NCBI GenBank assembly: GCA_018882545.1
Contig: VERS01000181.1
Coordinates: forward strand, 1 to 5,501
DNA length: 5,501 nt
Origin: Mycobacterium sp.
Lineage (GTDB): Bacteria; Actinomycetota; Actinomycetes; Mycobacteriales; Mycobacteriaceae
Direction: 5' to 3'
The position numbers and the translations under genes were made by a program. The notes under the pieces are model-generated. The model did not search any database. It was given only the letters and a program-made list of their open reading frames with translations, and had not been told where the DNA came from. Each line of letters begins with the position of its first letter. Position 1 is the stretch's first letter. Shown piece by piece: positions 1 to 5,501 of this stretch.

Positions 1-1
1 G

Positions 2-667
2 TACTGCACCCCGATGTCGCAGTGCCCGACGCTGGCCCCGGAGTGGGACGATCCGCAGGGTGTGCCGATCTCGGCGATCCTGTTCGGCGGACGGCGCAAG
101 ACGACCGTCCCGCTGGTGACCCAGGCCCGCGACTGGCAGCACGGGGTGTTCATCGGGGCGACGCTGGGCAGCGAGAAGACCGCCGCGGCCGAGGGGCAGG
201 TCGGCACGATCCGGCGCGACCCGATGGCGATGCTGCCCTTCCTGGGCTACAACGCCGGCGACTACTGCCAGCACTGGCTGGATCTGGGTAAGAACGCCGA
301 CGAGTCCCGACTGCCGAAGATCTTCTTCGTCAACTGGTTCCGCCGCGGCGGCGACGGCCGGTTCCTGTGGCCGGGATTCGGCGAGAACAGCCGGGTGCTC
401 AAGTGGATCATCGAACGGGTCGAGGGCAAGGCCAGCGGGGTGACCACCCCGATCGGCATCGTGCCCGCGGTCGAGGACATCGACCTGGGCGGCCTTGAAG
501 TCCAAGCCGGCGACGTCGCCGAGGCGCTGGCGGTCGACCCCGAGGAGTGGCGCGCCGAACTGCCCGACATCGAGGAGTGGTTCGCCTTCCTCGGCGATAA
601 GCTGCCGACCGCGGTGCGCGACGAGTTCGAGTCGCTCAAGCACCGGCTCGCCGACCAGACTTCCTAG
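2..667 (+). CDS. pckG: Phosphoenolpyruvate carboxykinase (GTP), C-terminal part, 5'-truncated by window edge
   Basis: GTP-dependent PEP carboxykinase converts oxaloacetate plus GTP to PEP, CO2 and GDP in the cytosol. It is the entry step of gluconeogenesis when cells grow on lipids or other non-sugar carbon. The reading frame is open to the left edge, and about 221 residues are visible out of a family length near 600. Family landmarks seen are YCTPMSQCP at the edge, then [36 protein letters not shown], and FFVNWFRR followed by [14 protein letters not shown]. In known GTP-PEPCKs the last two segments supply the aromatic residues and Asn that hold the guanine ring, which points to GTP rather than ATP use. 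The P-loop and its cysteine lie upstream, outside the window. The stop is TAG at 665-667. The ATG at 14 is internal and is not the start. An inverted repeat begins one base after the stop. The identification is very secure. Confidence 0.97.
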   Translation, partial: YCTPMSQCPTLAPEWDDPQGVPISAILFGGRRKTTVPLVTQARDWQHGVFIGATLGSEKTAAAEGQVGTIRRDPMAMLPFLGYNAGDYCQHWLDLGKNADESRLPKIFFVNWFRRGGDGRFLWPGFGENSRVLKWIIERVEGKASGVTTPIGIVPAVEDIDLGGLEVQAGDVAEALAVDPEEWRAELPDIEEWFAFLGDKLPTAVRDEFESLKHRLADQTS

Positions 668-729
668 CGCGAGCAGACACAAACTCCCCCGACACGCCGG
701 GACAGACGAGGACTTTATGTCTGCTCGCG
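668..729. repeat. Long inverted repeat spanning the pckG stop / next gene start junction
   Basis: The left arm CGCGAGCAGACA (668-679) and right arm TGTCTGCTCGCG (718-729) are perfect 12-base reverse complements. Moving inward, 680/717 is a mismatch, and then AAA 681-683 pairs with TTT 714-716, giving 15 of 16 paired positions. The roughly 30-base loop holds a smaller possible hairpin, CCCG 688-691 with CGGG 698-701, and the candidate ribosome binding site at 708-712. The arm begins immediately after the pckG stop, and the right arm includes most of the ATG at 717-719 plus the next codons of the MaoC-like gene. No T-run follows, so it is not a classical intrinsic terminator. It could be a transcript-end hairpin, a translation-coupling element, or a copy of a dispersed mycobacterial repeat. 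The pairing is certain but the role is unknown. Confidence 0.85.
708..712 (+). promoter_or_regulatory. Candidate ribosome binding site of the MaoC-like gene
   Basis: GAGGA lies four bases upstream of the ATG at 717. That is close but usable spacing, and no other in-frame ATG, GTG or TTG lies between the pckG stop and 717. The site falls in the loop of the 668-729 inverted repeat while the start codon falls in its stem, so folding could affect initiation. Confidence 0.55.
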
Positions 730-1826
730 AGGATGGGACGGGGACGGGGACTGCAGTCGACAGAGTCGGCGGCCCCTTTTTCGATGACTTGTCCGTCGGG
801 CAGGTCTTCGACGCGGCGCCGTCGATGACTCTGACCCCCGGCGTGGCCGCGGCACATCAGGCGATCACCGGCGACCGGATGCGGTTGGCGCTGGACGCCG
901 AACTGGCCCATGCCGTCACCGGGGTGCCGGGTGCGCTGGCCCACCCGGCGCTGGTCTGCGACGTCGCGGTCGGGCAGTCGACTCTGGTCACCCAGCGAGT
1001 AAAGGCCAACCTGTTCTATCGCGGTCTGATCTTCCATCGCTTCCCGCTGGTGGGCGACACCTTGTTCACCCGCACCGAGGTGGTCGGGCTGCGGCAGAAC
1101 AGCGCCCGACCCGGACGTGGGCCCACCGGGCTGGCCGCGCTGCGGATGACCACAATCGACCAGGTGGGCCGGCTGGTCCTGGACTTCTATCGCTGCGCGA
1201 TGCTGCCGCTGAGCCCCGGTTCGGGGGACACCGGGCATGCCGACGACCTGTCGACGATCGGCTCCGGACCCGACCCTGAGCCGGACCCCGACCCGACCGG
1301 CCACTGGAACGCCGCGGCCTTCCGCGAACGTGTTCCCGGGCCGCGTTTTCGGCCCGACCTGACCGGGTCGGTGCTGCGCAGTACCGCCGACGTGGTGACC
1401 TCAGCTCCCGAACTGGCCCGGCTGACGCTGAACATCGCGGCCACCCACCACGATCACCGGCCCGGAGGCGCCCGGTTGGTCTACGGCGGACACACCATCG
1501 GCCTGGCGCTGGCCCAGACGACCCGGCTGCTGCCCAACCTGGCTGCCGTGCTCGGCTGGCGTTCCTGTGCGCACACCGGCCCGGTATTCGAGGGCGACAC
1601 CCTCTACAGCGACCTGACCATCGAGGGTGCCGAGGCGTTGCCAGGTGATCGTGGCGGGGTGCTCAGCCTGCGCTCGGTGGTCTATGCCCTCGCCAACCCT
1701 GCCCTCGCCGACCCTGCCCTCGCCGACCCGGCCCTCGCCGACCCTGCCCTCGCCGACTCCGCCGGTAGCGAACGTGGCGCCGACCGGCCGGTTCTGGACT
1801 GGCGATATCGCGCACTGCACTTCTGA
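717..1826 (+). CDS. Double-hotdog MaoC-family protein (Rv0216-like), possible acyl-CoA hydratase relative
   Basis: The product is a 369-residue protein resembling M. tuberculosis Rv0216 and other double-hotdog MaoC-type proteins, whose active members hydrate enoyl-CoAs. The first hotdog is at about residues 20-165 (FFDDLSVGQVFD, AHQAITGDRMRLALD, LAHPALVCDVAVGQST, ANLFYRGL, GDTLFTRTEVVGL, LDFYRCAMLP). An acidic, proline-rich linker follows at about 184-195 (PDPEPDPDP), and the second hotdog at about 205-323 (RLVYGGHTIGLALAQ, GPVFEGDTLYSDL). Compared with the R-hydratase motif GDxNPxHxD, the first half keeps Gly-Asp (52-53) but has Ala58 where His is expected. The second half keeps His245-x-Asp247 but shows no Asp at the expected spacing. 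Hydratase activity is therefore unproven, and I recall that none was shown for Rv0216. Residues 324-348 are five ALADP-type repeats. The ATG at 717 was chosen for GAGGA upstream. It probably shares a transcript with pckG (49-base gap). The family is secure and the function is uncertain. Confidence 0.88.
   Translation: MSAREDGTGTGTAVDRVGGPFFDDLSVGQVFDAAPSMTLTPGVAAAHQAITGDRMRLALDAELAHAVTGVPGALAHPALVCDVAVGQSTLVTQRVKANLFYRGLIFHRFPLVGDTLFTRTEVVGLRQNSARPGRGPTGLAALRMTTIDQVGRLVLDFYRCAMLPLSPGSGDTGHADDLSTIGSGPDPEPDPDPTGHWNAAAFRERVPGPRFRPDLTGSVLRSTADVVTSAPELARLTLNIAATHHDHRPGGARLVYGGHTIGLALAQTTRLLPNLAAVLGWRSCAHTGPVFEGDTLYSDLTIEGAEALPGDRGGVLSLRSVVYALANPALADPALADPALADPALADSAGSERGADRPVLDWRYRALHF
1686..1760 (+). 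repeat. 15-bp tandem repeat, five in-frame units (ALADP)
   Basis: Five consecutive 15-base units of the form GCCCTCGCCGACCCT encode ALANP, ALADP, ALADP, ALADP and ALADS, residues 324-348 of the MaoC-like protein. The units differ only at a few bases: AAC for GAC in unit 1, CCG for CCT in unit 3 and TCC for CCT in unit 5. Near identity at the DNA level suggests recent expansion by slippage, and the unit length keeps the frame. It sits between the last strand of the second hotdog and the C-terminal tail. Confidence 0.95.
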
Positions 1827-1832
1827 ACCGCT

Positions 1833-1848
1833 GTTACCTGCAGGTAAC
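1833..1848. promoter_or_regulatory. Perfect 16-bp palindrome, candidate operator upstream of the esterase
   Basis: GTTACCTGCAGGTAAC is identical to its own reverse complement and lies wholly in the 54-base gap between the MaoC-like gene and the esterase, 33 bases before the esterase ATG. With no loop it is a poor RNA hairpin but has the two-fold symmetry of a site for a dimeric regulator such as a TetR- or GntR-type protein. I do not recognise it as the site of a named regulator, and no clear -10/-35 pair was found nearby. The symmetry is certain and the operator role is inferred. Confidence 0.5.
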
Positions 1849-1869
1849 CTGAGAGCGCACCGACCGGTC

Positions 1870-1874
1870 AGGAG
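1870..1874 (+). promoter_or_regulatory. Ribosome binding site of the carboxylesterase gene
   Basis: AGGAG is placed six bases before the ATG at 1881. This supports that start over any downstream ATG, and the type-B esterase fold begins directly after it. Confidence 0.75.
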
Positions 1875-1880
1875 TTCCCG

Positions 1881-3404
1881 ATGCCCCTCCACCACCCCGT
1901 CGTGGACACCGCCTATGGCCCCGTCCGCGGAGTCGATGATGGCAACTCGCTGTCCTGGAAGGGCGTTCGGTACGCCGCGCCCCCGGTGGGGGACCTCAGA
2001 TTCCGCGCCCCGCAGCCCCCGCGGCGCTGGACCGAGGTGGCCGACGCCGGCGCCTTCGGCTTCGTCTGCCCGCAGCCTCCCGTGCCCAACTTCCCCCTGG
2101 ATCTCGGTGCGGCCGAGAACGAGGACTGCCTGTTCCTCAATATCTGGGCACCCCCGGGCACCACGGCCGGGGACGCCAAGCCGGTAATGGTGTGGCTGCA
2201 CGGCGGAGCCTACGTTCTCGGCTCGGGCACCCAGCCGCTCTACGACGGCCAGCGGCTTGCCGCCAGCGGCGACGTCCTGGTTGTCACGCTGAACTACCGG
2301 GTCGGCGTGTTCGGCTTCCTGGACCTCTCCCCGTACGGCGGCTTCGACTCCAATATCGGACTGCGCGATGTGATGGCCGCGCTGCACTGGGTTCGGGACA
2401 ACATCGCCGCATTCGGCGGTGACCCGTCCCGGGTCACATTGTTCGGTGAGTCCGCCGGCGCCGGGATCGTGACCACCCTGTTGGCCATACCGCAGGCCGA
2501 AGGGCTGTTCGCCAGCGCAATCGCCCAGAGCTCACCGGCCACCTCGGTCTACGAACAGGACCGGGCCCAGCGGGTCACCCGGCAGGTCCTCGACCACCTC
2601 GGTGTGAGCCCCGCCGAGGCCCACCGGCTCGCCGAGGTTGATGTGGCTGCGCTGCTGTCGGCCACCAAGAAGGTTTTCGACGAGGTGCCGGTGCGCAACC
2701 CGGGCACGCTGGCCTTCGTGCCGATCGTCGACGGCGAGCTGTTACCCGACTACCCGGTGCACCTGGCCCGGCAGGGCCGCACCCATCCGGTGCCTCTGAT
2801 CATCGGGACAAACCGCAACGAGGCGGCGCTGTTTCGGCTGATGCGTTCCCCGCTGATGCCGATCACCCCGCGCGCCATCACGTCGATGTTCAACGAGATC
2901 GCCGCCGAACAGCCCGACCTCCAACTGCCCACCGAAGCCCAACTCGGTTCGGCCTACCGGGGCAAGGGCCGCGGTACGAGTATCGCCAGCGACGTCGGAT
3001 TCCGGATGCCGTCGGTATGGCTGGCCGAGGGGCACTGCAGGGTGGCGCCGGTGTACCTGTATCGCTTCGACTATTCCACGCCGATCATGAAGGTGCTTCT
3101 GGTCGGTGCCGCTCATGCGACCGAATTGCCCTATGTGTGGGGCACTCTCGGCGCGCCCAAGGACGTCACCCTCAAGCTGGGCGGCGCCAAGCAGGCCAAG
3201 GCGTTGTCCAAGCGGATCCGGACCCGGTGGACGAATTTCGCGGCCACGGCCAAACCGAGCGGGCCGGCCGGCGAACCGGATTGGACGCCGTACCAGGAGG
3301 CTGACCGGGCCTGTCTGGTGATGGACCGCACCGACCGGGTCGTCTACGACGCCGACGAACGGATCCGGTCGGCGTGGGGGAGCGACATCCTGCACTTCCG
3401 CTGA
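1881..3404 (+). CDS. Type-B carboxylesterase (para-nitrobenzyl esterase / lipase family)
   Basis: The product is a 507-residue serine esterase of the alpha/beta-hydrolase fold, a normal length for type-B carboxylesterases, hydrolysing carboxylic esters of unknown identity. The N-terminal strand TAYGPVRG leads into WKGVRYAAPPVGDLRF. EDCLFLNIWAP (81-91) fits type-B signature 2, and Cys83 may pair with Cys63 as in the family's conserved first disulfide. HGGA (107-110) forms the oxyanion hole. FGGDPSRVTLFGESAG (178-193) fits signature 1, with nucleophile Ser191. Glu314 in GTNRNEA and His412 in AHATELPYVWG complete the triad as in para-nitrobenzyl esterase. No signal peptide or lipobox is seen, so it is probably cytosolic. 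It is a larger enzyme of a different family from the hormone-sensitive-lipase-like LipW that I recall beside Rv0216 in M. tuberculosis. The 54-base gap before it holds a palindrome and it may have its own promoter. The family is secure and the substrate unknown. Confidence 0.95.
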   Translation: MPLHHPVVDTAYGPVRGVDDGNSLSWKGVRYAAPPVGDLRFRAPQPPRRWTEVADAGAFGFVCPQPPVPNFPLDLGAAENEDCLFLNIWAPPGTTAGDAKPVMVWLHGGAYVLGSGTQPLYDGQRLAASGDVLVVTLNYRVGVFGFLDLSPYGGFDSNIGLRDVMAALHWVRDNIAAFGGDPSRVTLFGESAGAGIVTTLLAIPQAEGLFASAIAQSSPATSVYEQDRAQRVTRQVLDHLGVSPAEAHRLAEVDVAALLSATKKVFDEVPVRNPGTLAFVPIVDGELLPDYPVHLARQGRTHPVPLIIGTNRNEAALFRLMRSPLMPITPRAITSMFNEIAAEQPDLQLPTEAQLGSAYRGKGRGTSIASDVGFRMPSVWLAEGHCRVAPVYLYRFDYSTPIMKVLLVGAAHATELPYVWGTLGAPKDVTLKLGGAKQAKALSKRIRTRWTNFAATAKPSGPAGEPDWTPYQEADRACLVMDRTDRVVYDADERIRSAWGSDILHFR

Positions 3405-3420
3405 GGCCGCACCGTCGGTC
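3405..3420. other. 16-bp gap between convergent stop codons
   Basis: The esterase TGA (3402-3404) and the dehydrogenase TAG (complement of 3421-3423) face each other across 16 bases. No strong GC hairpin with a T-run is visible on either strand, so termination must occur inside or beyond the opposing gene, or be factor-dependent. Confidence 0.8.
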
Positions 3421-4593
3421 CTATCCGGTGGGCAGGTCCCGGAACGGGGTGTCCTTGTACGGTTCGGGTTCTTTGGGCAGACCGAGGATCCGTTCACCGA
3501 CGATGTTGCGTTGAATCTGATCGGTCCCGCCGCCTATCGAGGTGAAGTAGGCATTGAGCGTGCGGAAGGTGACGGCATCGCCGACCGGATTGTCCGGACC
3601 GCACAGCATCGACTCCGGGCCGACGATGTCGGTCTGCACGCGGGCGGTCTGGTGCAGGATCCGCGACATCGCGATCTTGCCCAGTGCCATCAGCGTGGCC
3701 GCCTCGGTGCGGTCGGTGGTCGCCTTGGCGCGCAGGGTGTTCCACCGGTTCACCGCGGCGTAAGACTCCACCCGGGCGATCTCCTGGCGGATGTGGGAGT
3801 CGGTGAGCCGCCCGGCGGAGCGGGCCATCCCGATCAGGCTGTCGGCGTCCGGCTTGAGATCCCGACTGGCCCGCGAGGTGCGGGCCAAGTCGCCCATCAG
3901 TCGCCGCTCGTAGGCCAGCGCCAACTGCAGAACCGGCCATCCGCCGCCCGGTTCACCGATGAGGTTGGCGTGCGGTACCCGTGCGTCGGTGATGAAGACC
4001 TCGTTGAACTCCGACTCCCCGGTGATCTGGTGGATCGGCCGGATCTGGACACCGGGTTGGCGCATCGGGAAGATGAAGAAGCTGATGCCCTTGTGTTTGG
4101 GGACGTCCCAATCGGTACGGGCGACCAGCAGGCCGTAGTCGGCTGACTTGGCGAAGGACGTCCAGACCTTCTGTCCGGTGACGATCCACTCGTCCCCGTC
4201 TCGATCGGCCCGGGTGCGCAGGCCCGCCAGATCCGACCCGGCACCGGGTTCGCTGTAGAGCAGGCACCAGCGGGTTTCGCCGCGCACCGACGGCGGGATC
4301 AGCCGGTGCTTCTGCTCGTCGGTCCCGAGGTCGTGAACGGTGCAGGCCAGCAGGTCGGCGCGGTCCTGGCCGGTGCCTCGTGCGCCGACGGCGGCGAACT
4401 CCTCCGCGACTATTCGTGATTGGCCGTCGTTGAGGTTGCGGCCGCCCCACTGCGGCTCCCAACTGGGGGCCGACAAACCGGCCTCGAACACCCGGCGGGA
4501 CCATTCTGCGCGATCCTGGTTGGGATCCCAGTTCTCGGCCAGCCAGCGGCGGATCTCCGCGCGGACGGCCCCGTCGTTGCCCGCTGTTGTCAT
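3421..4593 (-). CDS. Acyl-CoA dehydrogenase, FadE type, catalytic-subunit candidate
   Basis: The product is a 390-residue FAD-dependent acyl-CoA dehydrogenase, introducing the alpha-beta double bond into an acyl-CoA in beta-oxidation. An N-terminal helical part (about 1-108) is followed by LLYSEPGAGSDLAGL (111-125) and WIVTGQKVWTS (136-146) of the flavin/substrate beta domain, then GISFFIFPM, and a C-terminal helical domain ending GGGTDQIQRNIVGERILGLP. At the position of the medium-chain enzyme base (YEGT.QIQ) it has Gly355. Instead, AYER places Glu229 where isovaleryl-CoA dehydrogenase and the mycobacterial FadE26/FadE28-type subunits have their base. The start is ATG 4593-4591, with AAGGAGG seven bases upstream, and longer in-frame readings to 4887 only shadow the neighbour. 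It overlaps the upstream dehydrogenase by four bases and is thus in the same operon. The substrate is not readable; FadE17-like and steroid or branched acyl-CoA roles are possible. Confidence 0.95.
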   Translation of the reverse strand: MTTAGNDGAVRAEIRRWLAENWDPNQDRAEWSRRVFEAGLSAPSWEPQWGGRNLNDGQSRIVAEEFAAVGARGTGQDRADLLACTVHDLGTDEQKHRLIPPSVRGETRWCLLYSEPGAGSDLAGLRTRADRDGDEWIVTGQKVWTSFAKSADYGLLVARTDWDVPKHKGISFFIFPMRQPGVQIRPIHQITGESEFNEVFITDARVPHANLIGEPGGGWPVLQLALAYERRLMGDLARTSRASRDLKPDADSLIGMARSAGRLTDSHIRQEIARVESYAAVNRWNTLRAKATTDRTEAATLMALGKIAMSRILHQTARVQTDIVGPESMLCGPDNPVGDAVTFRTLNAYFTSIGGGTDQIQRNIVGERILGLPKEPEPYKDTPFRDLPTG

Positions 4594-5501
4594 GAGATCT
4601 CCTCCTTCAGTCGCACATAGCGTTCCCGGTGCCAGGCCGGGTCGCCGAAGATCTGGGCGTCGGTGCGTGCCCGCCGTAGGTAAAGGTGCGCCGGGTGCTC
4701 CCAGGTGAAACCTATCCCGCCGTGCACCTGGATGTTGGCCGCTGCCGTGGAGAGGAAAGCCTCCGAGCAGAACGCCTGGGCCAGTGCCAGATCGATGAAG
4801 CGGTCCGGCTCGGCCGTGTCCAGGGACGTGGCGACGTGGCGCGCGGCCGAGCACGCCGACTGTGCATCCAGCAGCATGTCCACGCACATGTGTTTGACCG
4901 CCTGGAAGCTGCCGATCGACCGCCCGAACTGATAACGGCTGCGGGCGTAGTCGGCGGCCATCTGGGTCACCAGCAGGGCCCCGCCGGCCTGCTCTGCGAT
5001 CAGCGCCACCGCGGCACGGTCGAGGGCCGTGGCCAGTGCGGTGGCACCTGTGCCGGGGTCTCCGACCCCCCGGGCCGGGGTGCCGGACAGGGTGAGCCTG
5101 GCCTGCTTGCGGGTCTGGTCCACCGTGGCCAACGGCGAGACCTCCAGTCCGGGCGCATCGCGGTCCACAGCGAATATCCCGACCTCGGACTCGATCTGGG
5201 CGGCAACGTAAAAGCGTTGGGCTGCAACAGCATCCAGGACGTAAGTCTTTTCTCCGTTCAGCAACCAGCCGTCGCCGGACCTGCTCGCGACGGTACTGGG
5301 ATGTTCCGGCGGCCGTGCTGATCCGGCCTCGGCGAAGGCGACGGCAGTGATGAACTCACCGGCTGCGATCCGCGGCAGGGTTTCGGTGCACTCGTCGGTG
5401 TCGGCCAGTGCCAAGAGCAGGTAGGGGGTCAGGACGGCAGTGGACAGATACGGCCCACCCAGCAACGCCCGGCCCATCTGCTCGCTGACCACCGCCAGTT
5501 C
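4590..5501 (-). CDS. Acyl-CoA dehydrogenase, FadE type, partner-subunit candidate; 5' end beyond window
   Basis: The last 303 residues of an acyl-CoA dehydrogenase are present. The frame is open to the right edge (ELAVVSEQMGRALLGGPYLSTAV), so about 70-80 N-terminal residues are missing and the GTG at 5492 is internal. Visible parts, numbered from the edge, are AFAEAGS (55-61), WLLNGEKTYV (79-88), the signature RSRYQFGRSIGSFQAVKH (187-204), IQVHGGIGFTWEHPAHLYLRR (257-277) and the end KEEIS. The catalytic Glu is absent at both known places: Asp161 (ALDRAA) stands at the isovaleryl-type position and Gly286 (FGDP) at the medium-chain position. In mycobacterial alpha2beta2 FadE complexes such as FadE28-FadE29 and FadE26-FadE27, one subunit lacks the base and supports flavin and subunit binding. 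This gene fits that partner role with the adjacent downstream gene. The TGA at 4592-4590 overlaps the neighbour's ATG. The family is secure and the non-catalytic role is inferred from eye alignment. Confidence 0.93.
   Translation of the reverse strand, partial: ELAVVSEQMGRALLGGPYLSTAVLTPYLLLALADTDECTETLPRIAAGEFITAVAFAEAGSARPPEHPSTVASRSGDGWLLNGEKTYVLDAVAAQRFYVAAQIESEVGIFAVDRDAPGLEVSPLATVDQTRKQARLTLSGTPARGVGDPGTGATALATALDRAAVALIAEQAGGALLVTQMAADYARSRYQFGRSIGSFQAVKHMCVDMLLDAQSACSAARHVATSLDTAEPDRFIDLALAQAFCSEAFLSTAAANIQVHGGIGFTWEHPAHLYLRRARTDAQIFGDPAWHRERYVRLKEEIS
4601..4607 (-). promoter_or_regulatory. Strong Shine-Dalgarno for the downstream acyl-CoA dehydrogenase, inside the upstream gene
   Basis: The - strand reads AAGGAGG seven bases before the ATG at 4593-4591. 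It lies within the last codons (KEE) of the upstream dehydrogenase and fixes the start of the downstream one. Together with the ATGA overlap it indicates coupled translation at matched amounts. Confidence 0.85.

Noticed and set aside
495..716. Upstream extension of the MaoC-like reading frame starting inside pckG
   Set aside because: It overlaps the well-conserved C-terminal codons of pckG in another frame and its translation is Ser/Arg/Pro-rich shadow sequence. The ATG at 717 has an upstream GAGGA and is followed shortly by family-like sequence.
1686..1760. CRISPR-like array
   Set aside because: The units are directly abutting with no spacers and are in frame within a gene, so it is a tandem repeat.
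1802..1811. GCGATATCGC palindrome
   Set aside because: It is only 10 bp, lies inside the last codons of the MaoC-like gene, and is compatible with chance in GC-rich coding sequence.
1401..2387. Long - strand open frame with Gly-Glu-Gly-Arg repeats
   Set aside because: It is antisense to the MaoC-like gene, its ALADP repeat and the esterase. The repeats are just the complement of the 15-bp units, and the long open frame is expected from high third-position GC.
3437..3447. CCCG/CGGG mini-hairpin as a terminator for the convergent genes
   Set aside because: It has a 4-bp stem within coding sequence and no T-run, so it is too weak to call.
3511..4146. + strand open frame opposite the acyl-CoA dehydrogenase
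   Set aside because: It is a mirror frame of a secure enzyme gene with no recognisable protein features.
4594..4887. N-terminal extension of the complete acyl-CoA dehydrogenase to 4887
   Set aside because: The segment lies in another frame over the conserved end of the upstream dehydrogenase and has no family similarity. The ATG at 4593 has a strong Shine-Dalgarno.

Overview
The window looks like ordinary chromosome of a high-GC actinobacterium, most likely a Mycobacterium/Mycolicibacterium. The coding sequence is strongly G/C-biased at third positions. The first protein reads as a mycobacterial-type GTP-dependent PEP carboxykinase, and the second resembles the M. tuberculosis Rv0216 double-hotdog protein. 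The organism and all homology calls come from recalled family features, since no search was run.

Layout: on the + strand there are three genes, which are the 3' part of a PEP carboxykinase gene (pckG, to 667), an Rv0216-like double-hotdog MaoC-family protein (717-1826) and a type-B carboxylesterase (1881-3404). On the - strand, converging on the esterase with only 16 bp between stop codons, is a pair of acyl-CoA dehydrogenase genes. The upstream one (4590 to beyond 5501) lacks its 5' end here, and the downstream one (3421-4593) is complete. They overlap by four bases (ATGA). There is no gene-free stretch longer than 60 bp, and I saw no tRNA, rRNA, CRISPR array, insertion sequence or attachment site.

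Function: the genes fit acyl-CoA and lipid catabolism feeding gluconeogenesis. The esterase could release acids or alcohols from esters. The paired dehydrogenases resemble the mycobacterial two-gene FadE type, in which only one subunit carries the catalytic base. The MaoC-like protein has a hydratase fold, but its active-site motif looks split between its two halves. PEP carboxykinase is the gluconeogenic step needed when growing on lipids. A single shared pathway is an inference.

Most worth a second look are the non-coding and repeat structures. An inverted repeat with 12-bp perfect arms (16 bp with one mismatch) starts one base after the pckG stop codon and ends inside the next gene, so its right arm contains that gene's ATG. 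A perfect 16-bp palindrome lies in the 54-bp gap before the esterase. A 15-bp in-frame minisatellite encodes five ALADP-like pentapeptides near the C-terminus of the MaoC-like protein. I do not see a wholly novel multi-gene system here.
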